Shown piece after piece: positions 7,888-15,825 of a DNA stretch of 64,000 nucleotides (the first letter of the stretch is position 1; every line of letters begins with the position of its first letter). This DNA is from Streptomyces lydicus (lineage in GTDB: Bacteria > Actinomycetota > Actinomycetes > Streptomycetales > Streptomycetaceae): the NCBI RefSeq assembly GCF_004125265.1, contig NZ_RDTE01000003.1, forward strand, positions 5,332,001-5,396,000, given 5' to 3'. The notes below the pieces were generated by a model. The model saw only the letters and a program-made list of their open reading frames with translations. It was not told the DNA's origin and ran no database searches. Made by a program: the position numbers and the translations under genes.

Positions 7888-9603
7888 ATGACGGTCAACG
7901 GCACGACGGAAGCGGCCGGCCGGCCGGGAGAGGCGGACCGGCCAGGAGGGACGGACCGGCCGGGAGAGGCGGACGGGGCCGAGGGAACGGCCGGGCCCGG
8001 AGTCACGGCCGGGGAGGATCCCGGCGGGGGACGCCCACCGAGGTCCCTGTACTTAGGGGTGTTCGGGCTGCTGCTCGGGATGTTCCTGGCGATGGTGGAC
8101 GGCCTGATCGTGGGCACGGCACTGCCCACGATCGTGGGGGAGCTCGGCGGGCTGGACCAGCTGTCGTGGGTGGTGACGGCCTATCTGCTCACCACCGCCG
8201 TGGCGACACCGATCTGGGGGAAGGCGGGCGATCTCTACGGCCGCAAGGGCACGTTCATGGCCGCGATCGGGCTCTTTCTGGCCGGGTCGATGCTGTCCGG
8301 GCTGGCGCAGGACATGGGGCAGCTCATCGCCTTCCGGGCCCTGCAGGGGCTGGGCGCGGGCGGGTTGATGGTCGGGGCGCTGTCGGTCATCGGGGTGCTG
8401 GTGCCGCCCCGGCAGAGCGGCCGGATGCAGTCGATGATCGGTGCCATGATGCCGGTCGCGTTCGTCGGGGGGCCGCTGCTGGGCGGTTTTCTCACGGACC
8501 ATCTGAGCTGGCGGTGGGCGTTCTACGTCAATGTGCCGATCGGGCTGGTGTCGCTGGTGATCGTCGGGGGCTGGATCCGGCTGGGCCGCACGGAGCGGAG
8601 CACGGCGCGGATCGACTACCCGGGTGTGGTGCTGCTGTCCTGCGCGGTCCTTGCGCTGACCCTGCTGGCCAGTTGGGGTGGCGTCCGGTACGGGTGGGGG
8701 TCACCGCAGATCCTCGGGCTGGCGGCCGTGAGCGTGGTGGCGCTGGCCTGGTTCGTACGGGTCGAGCGGCGGGCCGTGGAGCCGGTCATCCCGCCCCGGC
8801 TGTTCCGCAGCCGCAACTTCACCCTGGCGCAGCTCCTGAGCTTCCTCATCGGTGCGGTGATGCTCGGGGTGACCAGCTATCTGCCGCAGTACATGCAGTC
8901 CGTGCAGGGCCTGTCGCCGACGGCCGGCGGTCTGCTGTTGCTGCCGCTGATGTTCGGGATGCTGGGCGTGCAACTCGGCACCGGGGCGCTGATCAGCCGT
9001 AACGGCCGCTATCGGATCTACCCGATCCTGGGCGGCGGGGTGCTGACCGTGGGCGTACTGGTCCTGCTGCTGCTCGGCAGGGAGACCGCGACGGCCCTGG
9101 CCTCCGGGCTCACGGTCGTCGCGGGGATGGGCATCGGGTTCGTCATGCAGAGCACCATGCTGATCACCATGAACAGCGCGGAGCCCCGTGACATGGGCGC
9201 CGCCAGTGGCACCGTGACACTGCTGCGTACGGTCGGCGGCTCGCTCGGCGTCGCGCTGCTGGGTGCCGTCTTCACCGGCCGGCTGCACAGCGGGCTCGCG
9301 GACCGGCTGGGGGAGGGCGCCGCGGGCCGGCTGACGGGAAGGGCCGGGCAGTTGACCCCGCAGGTGCTGGACGGGCTCGCCGCACCGGTGCGGGACGCCT
9401 ACCGGGCGGCGGTCACCAGCGGGCTGCACGGCGTCCTGGCAGGCGCCGCGGCGCTGGCCGTGCTGGGCTTCGCGGCCGCCTGGTTCGTACGGGAGGCCCC
9501 GCTGCGGAGCACGGTGGATCCGGACGGTCCGGCGGCGCCGACCGGCCCGGCGGATCCCCACAGTCCGGAGAACGGGCCCGGCCCCGCGAAACCGCGCCCC
9601 TGA
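7888..9603 (+). CDS. MFS drug efflux transporter, DHA2 (EmrB/QacA) family
   Basis: Proton-driven multidrug exporter in the cytoplasmic membrane. The 571-residue protein starts with about 50 hydrophilic Gly/Glu-rich residues, then about 14 membrane segments. Motif A appears as GKAGDLYGRKG after helix 2 and the motif C region as MPVAFVGGPLLGGFLTDH. The acidic first-helix motif MVDGLIVGTALPTI is typical of the family. ATG 7888 is chosen because it lies just after the operator region; upstream in-frame starts would run through the divergent regulator gene. Probably repressed by the neighbouring TetR protein; the substrate cannot be read from sequence. Confidence 0.92.
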   Translation: MTVNGTTEAAGRPGEADRPGGTDRPGEADGAEGTAGPGVTAGEDPGGGRPPRSLYLGVFGLLLGMFLAMVDGLIVGTALPTIVGELGGLDQLSWVVTAYLLTTAVATPIWGKAGDLYGRKGTFMAAIGLFLAGSMLSGLAQDMGQLIAFRALQGLGAGGLMVGALSVIGVLVPPRQSGRMQSMIGAMMPVAFVGGPLLGGFLTDHLSWRWAFYVNVPIGLVSLVIVGGWIRLGRTERSTARIDYPGVVLLSCAVLALTLLASWGGVRYGWGSPQILGLAAVSVVALAWFVRVERRAVEPVIPPRLFRSRNFTLAQLLSFLIGAVMLGVTSYLPQYMQSVQGLSPTAGGLLLLPLMFGMLGVQLGTGALISRNGRYRIYPILGGGVLTVGVLVLLLLGRETATALASGLTVVAGMGIGFVMQSTMLITMNSAEPRDMGAASGTVTLLRTVGGSLGVALLGAVFTGRLHSGLADRLGEGAAGRLTGRAGQLTPQVLDGLAAPVRDAYRAAVTSGLHGVLAGAAALAVLGFAAAWFVREAPLRSTVDPDGPAAPTGPADPHSPENGPGPAKPRP

Positions 9604-9623
9604 GGACGGGCCGGCGCCCTGCG

Positions 9624-9672
9624 CACAGAGGCGGTGGCCGGCCCCACCCGGGGACCGGCCACCGCCTCTGTG
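9624..9672. terminator. Bidirectional terminator between convergent MFS and L,D-transpeptidase genes
   Basis: Perfect 18-nt arms (9624-9641 and 9655-9672; core GGCGGTGGCCGG) flank a 13-nt loop. It lies between two convergent genes and would serve both. Confidence 0.85.
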
Positions 9673-9704
9673 CCGCTGTGCCGCTGTGCTGCGGGCGCTG
9701 CCCG

Positions 9705-11036
9705 TCAGGCCGCGCTGCCCGCCTTCCAGTCGGACCAGGACAGGTTCCAGCCGTTGAGGCCGTTGTCGGGCTGGACGGTCTTGTCGTGCGAGTTCTTCAC
9801 GATGACCACATCGCCGACCAGCGACTCGTTGAAGAACCACTTGGCCGGGGTGTCGCCACCGCCGCCCTTGTTGTCCCGCAGGCCGACGCAGCCGTGGCTG
9901 GTGCCGGAGTTGCCGAAGATCGACGGGCTACCCCAGTAGTTGCCGTGGAGGAAGGTGCCCGACGACGACAGACGCATGGCGTGCGGGACGTCCTTGATGT
10001 CGTACTCACCGCCGAAGCCGACGGTCGAGCCGTCCATCCGGGTCTGCTCGAACTTCTCCGAGATCACCATCTGGCCGTTGTAGGTCGGGTGATCGGCGCT
10101 GCCGCCGGAGATCGGGATGGACTTGTAGGTCTTGCCGTCCCGCTTGACCGTCATGGTCTGGGTGTTCATGTCGACGGTGGAGACCTGCGAGCGCCCGATG
10201 GTGAAGGAGACCGTCTTGGACTGGACGCCGGTGATGCCCTGGCCGCCCTTGACCCCGTCCAGGTCGATCTTCATGGTGATCTTGGAGCCGGCCTTCCAGT
10301 AGTCCTCCGGCCGGAAGTCCAGGCGCTGGGTGCCGAACCAGTGGCCGACGACCTGCTGGCCGCTGCTGGAGCTCACCGTGATGTGGGACTGGACGTCCTT
10401 CTTGTTGGTGATCGCCTTGTCGAAGTTGAAGGAGACCGGCATGCCGACGCCGACGGTCTTGCCGTCGTCGGGGGTGTAGCTGCCGATGAAGCTGTTGGCC
10501 GAGGAGACCGTGGTGAAGGTGGCGTTCTCGGTGGCGGGCCGGCCCTTGGCGTCCTTCGCGTTCGCCACGATCCTGTACTTGGTGCCGCGCTCCAGCTGGG
10601 CGCCGGGCTTCCAGGACGAGCCGTCGGGCGATATGGCACCGGCCACGGCCGTGCCGGAGTCGGCGGCGGTGAGCTTCACATCGGTCAACTTGCCACCGGT
10701 GACCTTCACACCGGTGTCGTTGATGCTGGCGTTGGTGGCGCCGTCCTTGGCCGAGACCTTGATCTTGGCGTCCGAGGCGTCCTTCTTGGCCGCCGCATCC
10801 GCACCGGCCTGGCCGTTCTTGCCGTCGTCATTGCCGCCGGCCGAGGCGTCCCCGCCGCAGGCGGACAGGGCCAGCGCACCCGCCGCGAACAGGGCGGTGA
10901 CGGCCAGGGTGCGGCGCATCCGGCGGTGCGGACGCGGCGCTCCGGACGCCGGCTGCTCGGCTGACTGGAGCAGCTGCTGCGGGGTGCGGGACCGAGCGGG
11001 TGCGGGGTTGTCCGGCGATGTCACGAGCTGCTCCAT
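9705..11036 (-). CDS. L,D-transpeptidase lipoprotein (Ig-like plus YkuD)
   Basis: Cell-envelope transpeptidase that forms 3-3 peptidoglycan crosslinks. From Met at 11036 the protein has an Arg-rich N-region, a hydrophobic segment and a lipobox LSAC, then Ig-like domain(s) and a C-terminal YkuD domain. The active-site motif is SHGCVGLRD with an upstream HGNYWG, matching the catalytic His and Cys pattern. A longer ORF to 11120 exists, but its start falls inside a Crp-like palindrome and the stop of the upstream gene. A shorter start at 10919 (MRRTLAV) is also possible. Lipid anchoring and domain order match mycobacterial Ldt enzymes. Confidence 0.9.
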   Translation of the reverse strand: MEQLVTSPDNPAPARSRTPQQLLQSAEQPASGAPRPHRRMRRTLAVTALFAAGALALSACGGDASAGGNDDGKNGQAGADAAAKKDASDAKIKVSAKDGATNASINDTGVKVTGGKLTDVKLTAADSGTAVAGAISPDGSSWKPGAQLERGTKYRIVANAKDAKGRPATENATFTTVSSANSFIGSYTPDDGKTVGVGMPVSFNFDKAITNKKDVQSHITVSSSSGQQVVGHWFGTQRLDFRPEDYWKAGSKITMKIDLDGVKGGQGITGVQSKTVSFTIGRSQVSTVDMNTQTMTVKRDGKTYKSIPISGGSADHPTYNGQMVISEKFEQTRMDGSTVGFGGEYDIKDVPHAMRLSSSGTFLHGNYWGSPSIFGNSGTSHGCVGLRDNKGGGGDTPAKWFFNESLVGDVVIVKNSHDKTVQPDNGLNGWNLSWSDWKAGSAA

Positions 11037-11104
11037 ACAGGGGTGTTGTGATCCGTGCTGGTAAACAGCACCTACGGGCAATTTCGGTTGCGGGTGGGGC
11101 CCGG

Positions 11105-11122
11105 TTGTGACGAAGGTCACAA
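11105..11122 (-). promoter_or_regulatory. Crp-type palindrome upstream of the L,D-transpeptidase
   Basis: TTGTGAC-GAAG-GTCACAA is a perfect inverted repeat and fits the Streptomyces Crp pattern GTG-N6-GNCAC exactly. Its centre is about 77 nt upstream of the transpeptidase start at 11036 and overlaps the stop codon of the upstream CoA-transferase gene. Binding is inferred. Confidence 0.65.
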
Positions 11123-12496
11123 ATGCAAAGGGAGGGGTTGGTCGGCCGGTCCCGATAGCCAGGTTCGCAGTGCCGCGCCATGTTCGTCCAGGCGGGGTGG
11201 AGCGGAGGGTTGGGTCACCGGCGTGGCCGAAAGGCGGAGTGGGCTGGTGACTTGGGGGGTGCGGCCCTCGCCGACGGAGGCTACCGGATCGAGACCCAGC
11301 CGGTCCGCCAACTCCAGGGCCTGGGAGAGGCTGTTGACCGGACCGCAGGGCACCGCGGCCGGGGTCAGCCGCTCGGCCCAGGCCTGCGGGGTGTCGGCGG
11401 CCAGGAGGTTTTCCAGTGCTTTGATGAGATCTGGACGGTTTTGTACCCGGTCTTGATTGTGGGCGAACCGGACGTCTTCGGCGAGCTCCGGTGCGCCCAG
11501 CACCTCCGTCAGCGACCGGAATTGACGGTCGTTCCCCACGGCCACCGCGAGCGGCTGCCCGTCCCGGCAGGCCAGCGTCTCGTACGGAGCGATGCTCGGA
11601 TGGCGGTTGCCCATCGGGCCCGGATCGTGGCCGGTGGCCAGATAACCGGAGGCCTGGTTCACCAGCGAGCCCAGCAGGGAAGAGAGCAGATTCACTTCCA
11701 CCAACTGTCCTTGGCCGGTGCGGTCGCGGTGGCGGAGTGCGGCGAGGATGCCGGTGACGGCGTCCTTTGCGGTCAGAACGTCGACCAGGGCGACACCTGC
11801 CTTCAGGGGCGGCCCGCCGGGCTCGCCGGTGATGCTCATCAGTCCTCCGACCGCCTGCACCACGAAGTCGTAGCCGGGCAGCGCGGCGCCGGCGCCGGAG
11901 CCGAAGCCGGTGATGGTGCAGTGCACCAGTCCGGGGTTGGCGGCGCGGGTGGCGGTGTGGTCCAGGCCGTAGGCGGCGAGCGAGCCGGGGCGGAAGTTCT
12001 CGATCAGTACATCGGCCCGGCGCGCCAGCTCACGGGCCGCGGCCGCGTCGTCCGGGTCGCCGAGGTCCAGGGTCAGGCCGTGCTTGGAGCGGTTCGCGGC
12101 GTCGAAGTACGCGGCCGTCCTGCTCCGCCGCGCTCCGTCTCTGCTCTCCGCCGGGCCCTCGGAGGCGGAGTCCACGGCGAACGGCGGGCCCCAGGCGCGG
12201 GTGTCGTCGCCGGTGCCGGGCCGCTCCACCTTGATCACCTCGGCGCCGAGGTCGGCGAGCGTCGCGGCGGCCAGCGGGCCGGCCAGCACCCGGCTGAAGT
12301 CCGCGACGAGGACGCCCTCCAGGGCGCGGGCGGGCGGCTCGCGGGTTTCCGCGCCTCCGGCTTCCGTGCCGGTGGCGTTGGTGGCGTTGGTGGCCTTGGC
12401 GGTGTTCGTGGCGTTCTCGGTGTGCGCGTCGGCGCCGGTGGGCGGCGGGGCCTGCGGCCGGTGCGGCTGCGGCTGCGGCACGTGCGTACTCCTCAC
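11117..12496 (-). CDS. CaiB/BaiF family (class III) CoA-transferase
   Basis: Moves CoA between acyl donors and a carboxylate acceptor. The protein is 459 residues. After an N-terminal low-complexity extension rich in Pro, Ala, Asn and Thr (about 1-55, including repeated NAT-like units) the family start appears as LEGVLVADFSRVLAGP. Conserved features include VIKVERPGTGDDTR, LENFRPGSLAAYGL-type and YDFVVQAVGGLMSITGEP segments. The catalytic aspartate expected in this class is probably the Asp of LTLDLGDPDD or of VALVDVLTAKDAV. The substrate is unknown. The N-terminal extension may be mis-annotated, with the true start further in. Confidence 0.88.
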   Translation of the reverse strand: MRSTHVPQPQPHRPQAPPPTGADAHTENATNTAKATNATNATGTEAGGAETREPPARALEGVLVADFSRVLAGPLAAATLADLGAEVIKVERPGTGDDTRAWGPPFAVDSASEGPAESRDGARRSRTAAYFDAANRSKHGLTLDLGDPDDAAAARELARRADVLIENFRPGSLAAYGLDHTATRAANPGLVHCTITGFGSGAGAALPGYDFVVQAVGGLMSITGEPGGPPLKAGVALVDVLTAKDAVTGILAALRHRDRTGQGQLVEVNLLSSLLGSLVNQASGYLATGHDPGPMGNRHPSIAPYETLACRDGQPLAVAVGNDRQFRSLTEVLGAPELAEDVRFAHNQDRVQNRPDLIKALENLLAADTPQAWAERLTPAAVPCGPVNSLSQALELADRLGLDPVASVGEGRTPQVTSPLRLSATPVTQPSAPPRLDEHGAALRTWLSGPADQPLPLHL

Positions 12497-12680
12497 GTCG
12501 CGGACGAAGTGCCGTCATCGTCCGCGACGGCCTTCGCCGGAGGGAAGCCTCCGGGGTGGCCAACCGGGCGGCGTGCTCCCTGCCGTGGTGGCCTCTTGGG
12601 CGGTCTTGGATGGCTTCTTGTGCGGGCGATGTGCCGCGCTGTGACGGGAATGTAGCGAAATGTCATAGGAGATGCGTCAC

Positions 12681-12700
12681 TTCAGGACTTAAGTCCCAAG
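12681..12700. promoter_or_regulatory. DosR/DevR-like dormancy box
   Basis: The core GGACTTAAGTCC (12685-12696) is a perfect 12-bp palindrome. The full 20-nt site agrees with the mycobacterial consensus TTSGGGACTWWAGTCCCSAA at 17 of 20 positions by my count. It lies in the 278-bp gap between the divergent CoA-transferase and small membrane protein genes, about 84 nt upstream of the latter. Streptomyces has DevR-like (OsdR) regulators; control here is inferred. Confidence 0.65.
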
Positions 12701-12774
12701 ATCCCCTGTTGGACCGCCTGGCGCGTGGTGTCTACTGGCTCTGCCCCAGCGCCTCACCCGTCCGGGAGGACCGC

Positions 12775-13107
12775 ATGCTCCCCTCCGCTTCGATTCTGCA
12801 GCAGATCGGCCTCGGCGTGTTGCTGGCTGTGTCCATCGTCTGGGTCGTCGGGCTGGCCAGACTGCTGCGTCGCGGGCGGTACGAGTCGGCCATGTGGCGT
12901 GATCAGCGGGAAATGCGGGCACGGTACGCGCCGCGCGGGCGCTTCGCCCCGCCCTCCCCCGGTGGGCTGCCCGCACAGCCGGGGCTGCTCGGTTCCGTGC
13001 CGCGGCAGACCGGGCCGGCCGGCCCGCCGTCGGAGTGCGTGGAGCTGAGCGCCGCCGAGCGCGCGGCGTTCGAGGGTCTCGTACGGCAGCTGACCAGCCG
13101 GAGTTGA
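12775..13107 (+). CDS. Small membrane protein of unknown function
   Basis: A 110-residue protein with one N-terminal membrane segment (about residues 9-28, IGLGVLLAVSIVWVVGLARLL). It continues with a basic cytoplasmic stretch (RRGRYESAMWRDQREMRARYAPRGRF), a Pro/Gly-rich linker and an acidic C-terminal helix (SAAERAAFEGLVRQL). The start is fixed by GGGAGGA 6 nt upstream of ATG 12775. The gene stands alone downstream of a DosR-like palindrome, which hints at redox- or oxygen-linked expression. No enzymatic motif is seen. Confidence 0.78.
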   Translation: MLPSASILQQIGLGVLLAVSIVWVVGLARLLRRGRYESAMWRDQREMRARYAPRGRFAPPSPGGLPAQPGLLGSVPRQTGPAGPPSECVELSAAERAAFEGLVRQLTSRS

Positions 13108-13121
13108 CCGGGTAACCGACG

Positions 13122-13143
13122 CCGGGCCCGACCGCGGGCCCGG
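13122..13143. terminator. Terminator hairpin between convergent genes
   Basis: CCGGGCCCG (13122-13130) and CGGGCCCGG (13135-13143) flank ACCG, 15 nt after the small membrane protein stop and before the end of the convergent Yip1-type gene. Confidence 0.7.
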
Positions 13144-13185
13144 TACGCACCGGTCTCGGTACGCAATCGCTCTCCGGGCACGGCC

Positions 13186-13809
13186 TCAGTGCACCGGCCC
13201 CAGCCGCAGCAGGGCCAGCGCGGTCAGCATCTGCACCGATACCGCCGCCGCCGACTTCCACGTCGACAGATGGTGCTGGCCGCGTATCAGCAGTACGGCA
13301 AGGACGTAGCCGAACCCCCAGGTCGTCCAGGTCGCGGCCTGGACGAAGGTGGCATCCGTCGGCAGCCAGGCGGCTATCGCCATCCGCGGCAGATCCGTCA
13401 CCCAGAAGAGCACGATGAACAGGCTTGCCGTGGGCGCGAAGCGGCCTATGCCGCCGAGCGTCCGGGCGATGGCGTGGGCGACCGAGCCCAGCGCGAGGCT
13501 GGCGGCCAGCACGCCCGCCTCGCCCAGCCCGAGGAGCTTCAGCGCCGCGGCGTGGTCGACCGCCCACTGGGTGTGGAACGCGTCCACCGACAGCACCCCG
13601 ATGCCGCCGCTGATCAACGACAGCAGCACCGCGGCGCTCCAGGCACTGCGGTCCCGTGCCTGGTCCAGCACCTCCACCGGGCGGTACCAGAGCCCGAATA
13701 TCAGCTGGTGCCACCACAGTCGGCGGCGCGGTGCCGGCCCCCGCGGAGCCGGCTGGACGAGTGTGGGCGGTGGCGGCTGGGGAGGCGGGGAGGGGGGTGG
13801 TGCGGACAT
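13186..13809 (-). CDS. Yip1-domain membrane protein
   Basis: A 207-residue protein with a Pro-rich N-terminus (about 1-30), a short amphipathic region with the family-type WHQLIFGLWYRPVEVLDQ, then about five membrane helices. Yip1-domain proteins in bacteria have no defined biochemical role. The gene is divergent from the VIT-type transporter across 83 bp, so both may share a promoter region. Confidence 0.75.
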   Translation of the reverse strand: MSAPPPSPPPQPPPPTLVQPAPRGPAPRRRLWWHQLIFGLWYRPVEVLDQARDRSAWSAAVLLSLISGGIGVLSVDAFHTQWAVDHAAALKLLGLGEAGVLAASLALGSVAHAIARTLGGIGRFAPTASLFIVLFWVTDLPRMAIAAWLPTDATFVQAATWTTWGFGYVLAVLLIRGQHHLSTWKSAAAVSVQMLTALALLRLGPVH

Positions 13810-13892
13810 AAGCCGTTTCTACCACCGGCCCGTTCGGGGCGGGGCGGTGGCGTCGGGGGAGGTGCAGCCGGTGTGGATGCCATGCTCTGCCG

Positions 13893-14609
13893 ATGACTGT
13901 GCAGACACCGGAGCACGACGAGGCGCACGGCGGCGGGCTCGGCAGCCGGCTCAACTGGCTGCGGGCGGCGGTACTTGGTGCCAATGACGGCATCGTCTCC
14001 ACCGCCGGACTCGTGGTCGGAGTGGCCGGAGCCACCGATTCCCGTGGCGCGCTGCTGACGGCGGGACTGGCCGGACTGCTGGCCGGGTCCATGTCGATGG
14101 CGGCCGGCGAATACGTATCGGTCTCCACCCAGCGGGATTCGGAGAAGGCCGCGCTCGCCCAGGAGAAGCGGGAACTGGCCACCGAGCCGCAGGCTGAACT
14201 CATCGAACTGACGGAGATGTTGGAGGGGAAGGGGCTGGACGGGCAACTGGCCCGTGAGGTCGCCGAGCAGCTCACCGAGCATGACGCGCTGCGTGCCCAT
14301 GCCGAGGTGGAGCTGGGGATCGATCCCGATGAGCTCACCAATCCCTGGCATGCGGCGGGGGCGAGTTTCCTCGCGTTCACGGCAGGGGCGTTGCTGCCGT
14401 TGCTCGCGATCGTGCTGCCGCCGGCCGCGCACCGGTTGTGGATCACGGTGGTCGCGGTGCTGGCGGCGCTGGCGCTGTGCGGCTGGAGCAGCGCCCGGCT
14501 GGGGGCCGCACCCGTGGGGCGGGCGGTGCTGCGGAATGTGGGCGGTGGCGCCGTGGCGATGGGGGTGACGTATGCCGCGGGGTCGGTGCTGGGGGCGGTG
14601 GGGGTGTGA
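13893..14609 (+). CDS. VIT1/CCC1-family iron/manganese transporter
   Basis: Predicted divalent-metal (iron or manganese) membrane transporter. The 238-residue protein has the family signature LRAAVLGANDGIVSTAGLVVGVAGA in helix 1, SMAAGEYVSVSTQRDSE at the helix 2 end, a cytosolic acidic/helical metal-binding region (about 85-145), and three C-terminal helices. Length matches bacterial VIT proteins. Single gene with no linked regulator recognised. Confidence 0.9.
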   Translation: MTVQTPEHDEAHGGGLGSRLNWLRAAVLGANDGIVSTAGLVVGVAGATDSRGALLTAGLAGLLAGSMSMAAGEYVSVSTQRDSEKAALAQEKRELATEPQAELIELTEMLEGKGLDGQLAREVAEQLTEHDALRAHAEVELGIDPDELTNPWHAAGASFLAFTAGALLPLLAIVLPPAAHRLWITVVAVLAALALCGWSSARLGAAPVGRAVLRNVGGGAVAMGVTYAAGSVLGAVGV

Positions 14610-14641
14610 CCCGGGGCGTAGGGGACCTGAGAGGTCAGGCC

Positions 14642-14710
14642 GTCCCGTAAGGGATCTGACTGTCCCGTAGGGGATCTGACCGTCCCGTAGGGGATCAGCC
14701 CGCCCCGTAG
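14642..14710. repeat. 20-bp tandem repeat
   Basis: Three successive 20-bp units starting GTCCCGTARGGGATC (14642, 14662, 14682) plus a partial fourth (GCCCCGTAG at 14702). Each unit contains the palindrome-like CCCGTAGGG. It lies between convergent genes and runs into the end of the P1 peptidase gene, so it may act as a terminator or be a recent slippage product. Confidence 0.8.
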
Positions 14711-15825
14711 AGGTCTCGGTACGACAGGAAGACCCCGCCGGGGCCGTCCACCGTTTCCGCTTCCCGGGCGGCCCGGACCACGGCGCGGGTCAGGACGTCC
14801 GCGCCGGCGGACAGGATCTGGTTGAGGGCCCCGGCCTCGGCGTGGACGTCGAATGCCGCCTCGGCGTGGGCCGCTTCGGGGGAGAGCGGGCGTGCCGCGG
14901 TGGACAGGGCGAAGACCGTGTCGCCGTCGGACAGCAGATGGACGGGGCGGATGGCGCGGGCCAGCCCGTCGTGGGCGGTGCCGGCGAGCTTGAGGGCCTG
15001 GGCGCGGGTGAGGGTGGCGTCCGTGGCGACCACGGCGAGGGTGGTGTTCAGCGGCGGGCGGACGGATGCGGCCGAGCGGGCCCGGGATATCTCCCTGGCC
15101 TCGGCGAGCCGGCGTGCCGCGGCGGCGTGCACGTCGGGGGAGGGCAGGGCCGCCGGGCCTTCGTCCAGTCGGCCGTAGAGGGCGCCGGTGCGCGGGTCGG
15201 CGAAGGAGCCCGCGGCGTTGACGGCGGCCAGCGCGGCGACGGTCGCGCCCGAGGGGAGGACCACGCTCGCGGTGCCGATGCCGCCCTTGAGGCCGCCGGC
15301 CACCGCGCCCGTGCCGGCGCCCGTATTGCCCTGGGCGACCGGGGCGCCGGGTCCGGTGTCCGCCGCGGCCGCGACCGCCGCCCGGCCCAGCGCGGCGTCC
15401 GGGCGGGCCCGCCAGTCGCCGCCGCGCCCCAGGTCGAAGAGGGCCGCGGCCGGCACGACCGGTACGACCTGCGCGGGGTCGGGGCCGACGCGGAAACCGC
15501 GCCCCCGCTCCTCCAGCCAGCCGGCGACACCGGACGCCGCGTCAAGACCGAAGGCACTGCCGCCGGTCAGCACGACCGCCTCGATGCGCTGGACGAGGTT
15601 GCGCGGGTCGAGCGCGTCGGTCTCCCGGGTGCCGGGGCCCCCGCCGCGTACGTCGACGGCCGCGACGGCGCCGCCCTCGGGGGCCAGGACGACGGTGGTG
15701 CCGGTGAGGTATCCGTCCCCGGTCCGCTGGGCGTGGCCGACCCGGAGGCCGAGGACATCGGTCAGCGCGTCCTGCGGCCCCGCCGGGTGCGGCGGGGGCT
15801 CGGACATCGGCAGCGGCTCAGTCAT
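14695..15825 (-). CDS. P1 (DmpA/S58) family peptidase
   Basis: Self-processing N-terminal nucleophile hydrolase related to L-aminopeptidase/D-esterase and beta-aminopeptidases. The 376-residue protein keeps the N-terminal LRVGHAQRT, the DVRGGGPGTRETDAL block, LTGGSAFGLDAASGV and the central KGGIGTAS region. Autocleavage in this family precedes a serine or threonine downstream of that block. The C-terminal TLAVVATDATLTRAQA is also typical. The start overlaps the stop of the upstream L,D-transpeptidase by 8 nt (ATGACTGA), so the two are coupled. The pairing suggests a role in turnover of D-amino-acid or peptidoglycan-derived peptides, which is inference. Confidence 0.9.
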   Translation of the reverse strand: MTEPLPMSEPPPHPAGPQDALTDVLGLRVGHAQRTGDGYLTGTTVVLAPEGGAVAAVDVRGGGPGTRETDALDPRNLVQRIEAVVLTGGSAFGLDAASGVAGWLEERGRGFRVGPDPAQVVPVVPAAALFDLGRGGDWRARPDAALGRAAVAAAADTGPGAPVAQGNTGAGTGAVAGGLKGGIGTASVVLPSGATVAALAAVNAAGSFADPRTGALYGRLDEGPAALPSPDVHAAAARRLAEAREISRARSAASVRPPLNTTLAVVATDATLTRAQALKLAGTAHDGLARAIRPVHLLSDGDTVFALSTAARPLSPEAAHAEAAFDVHAEAGALNQILSAGADVLTRAVVRAAREAETVDGPGGVFLSYRDLYGAG

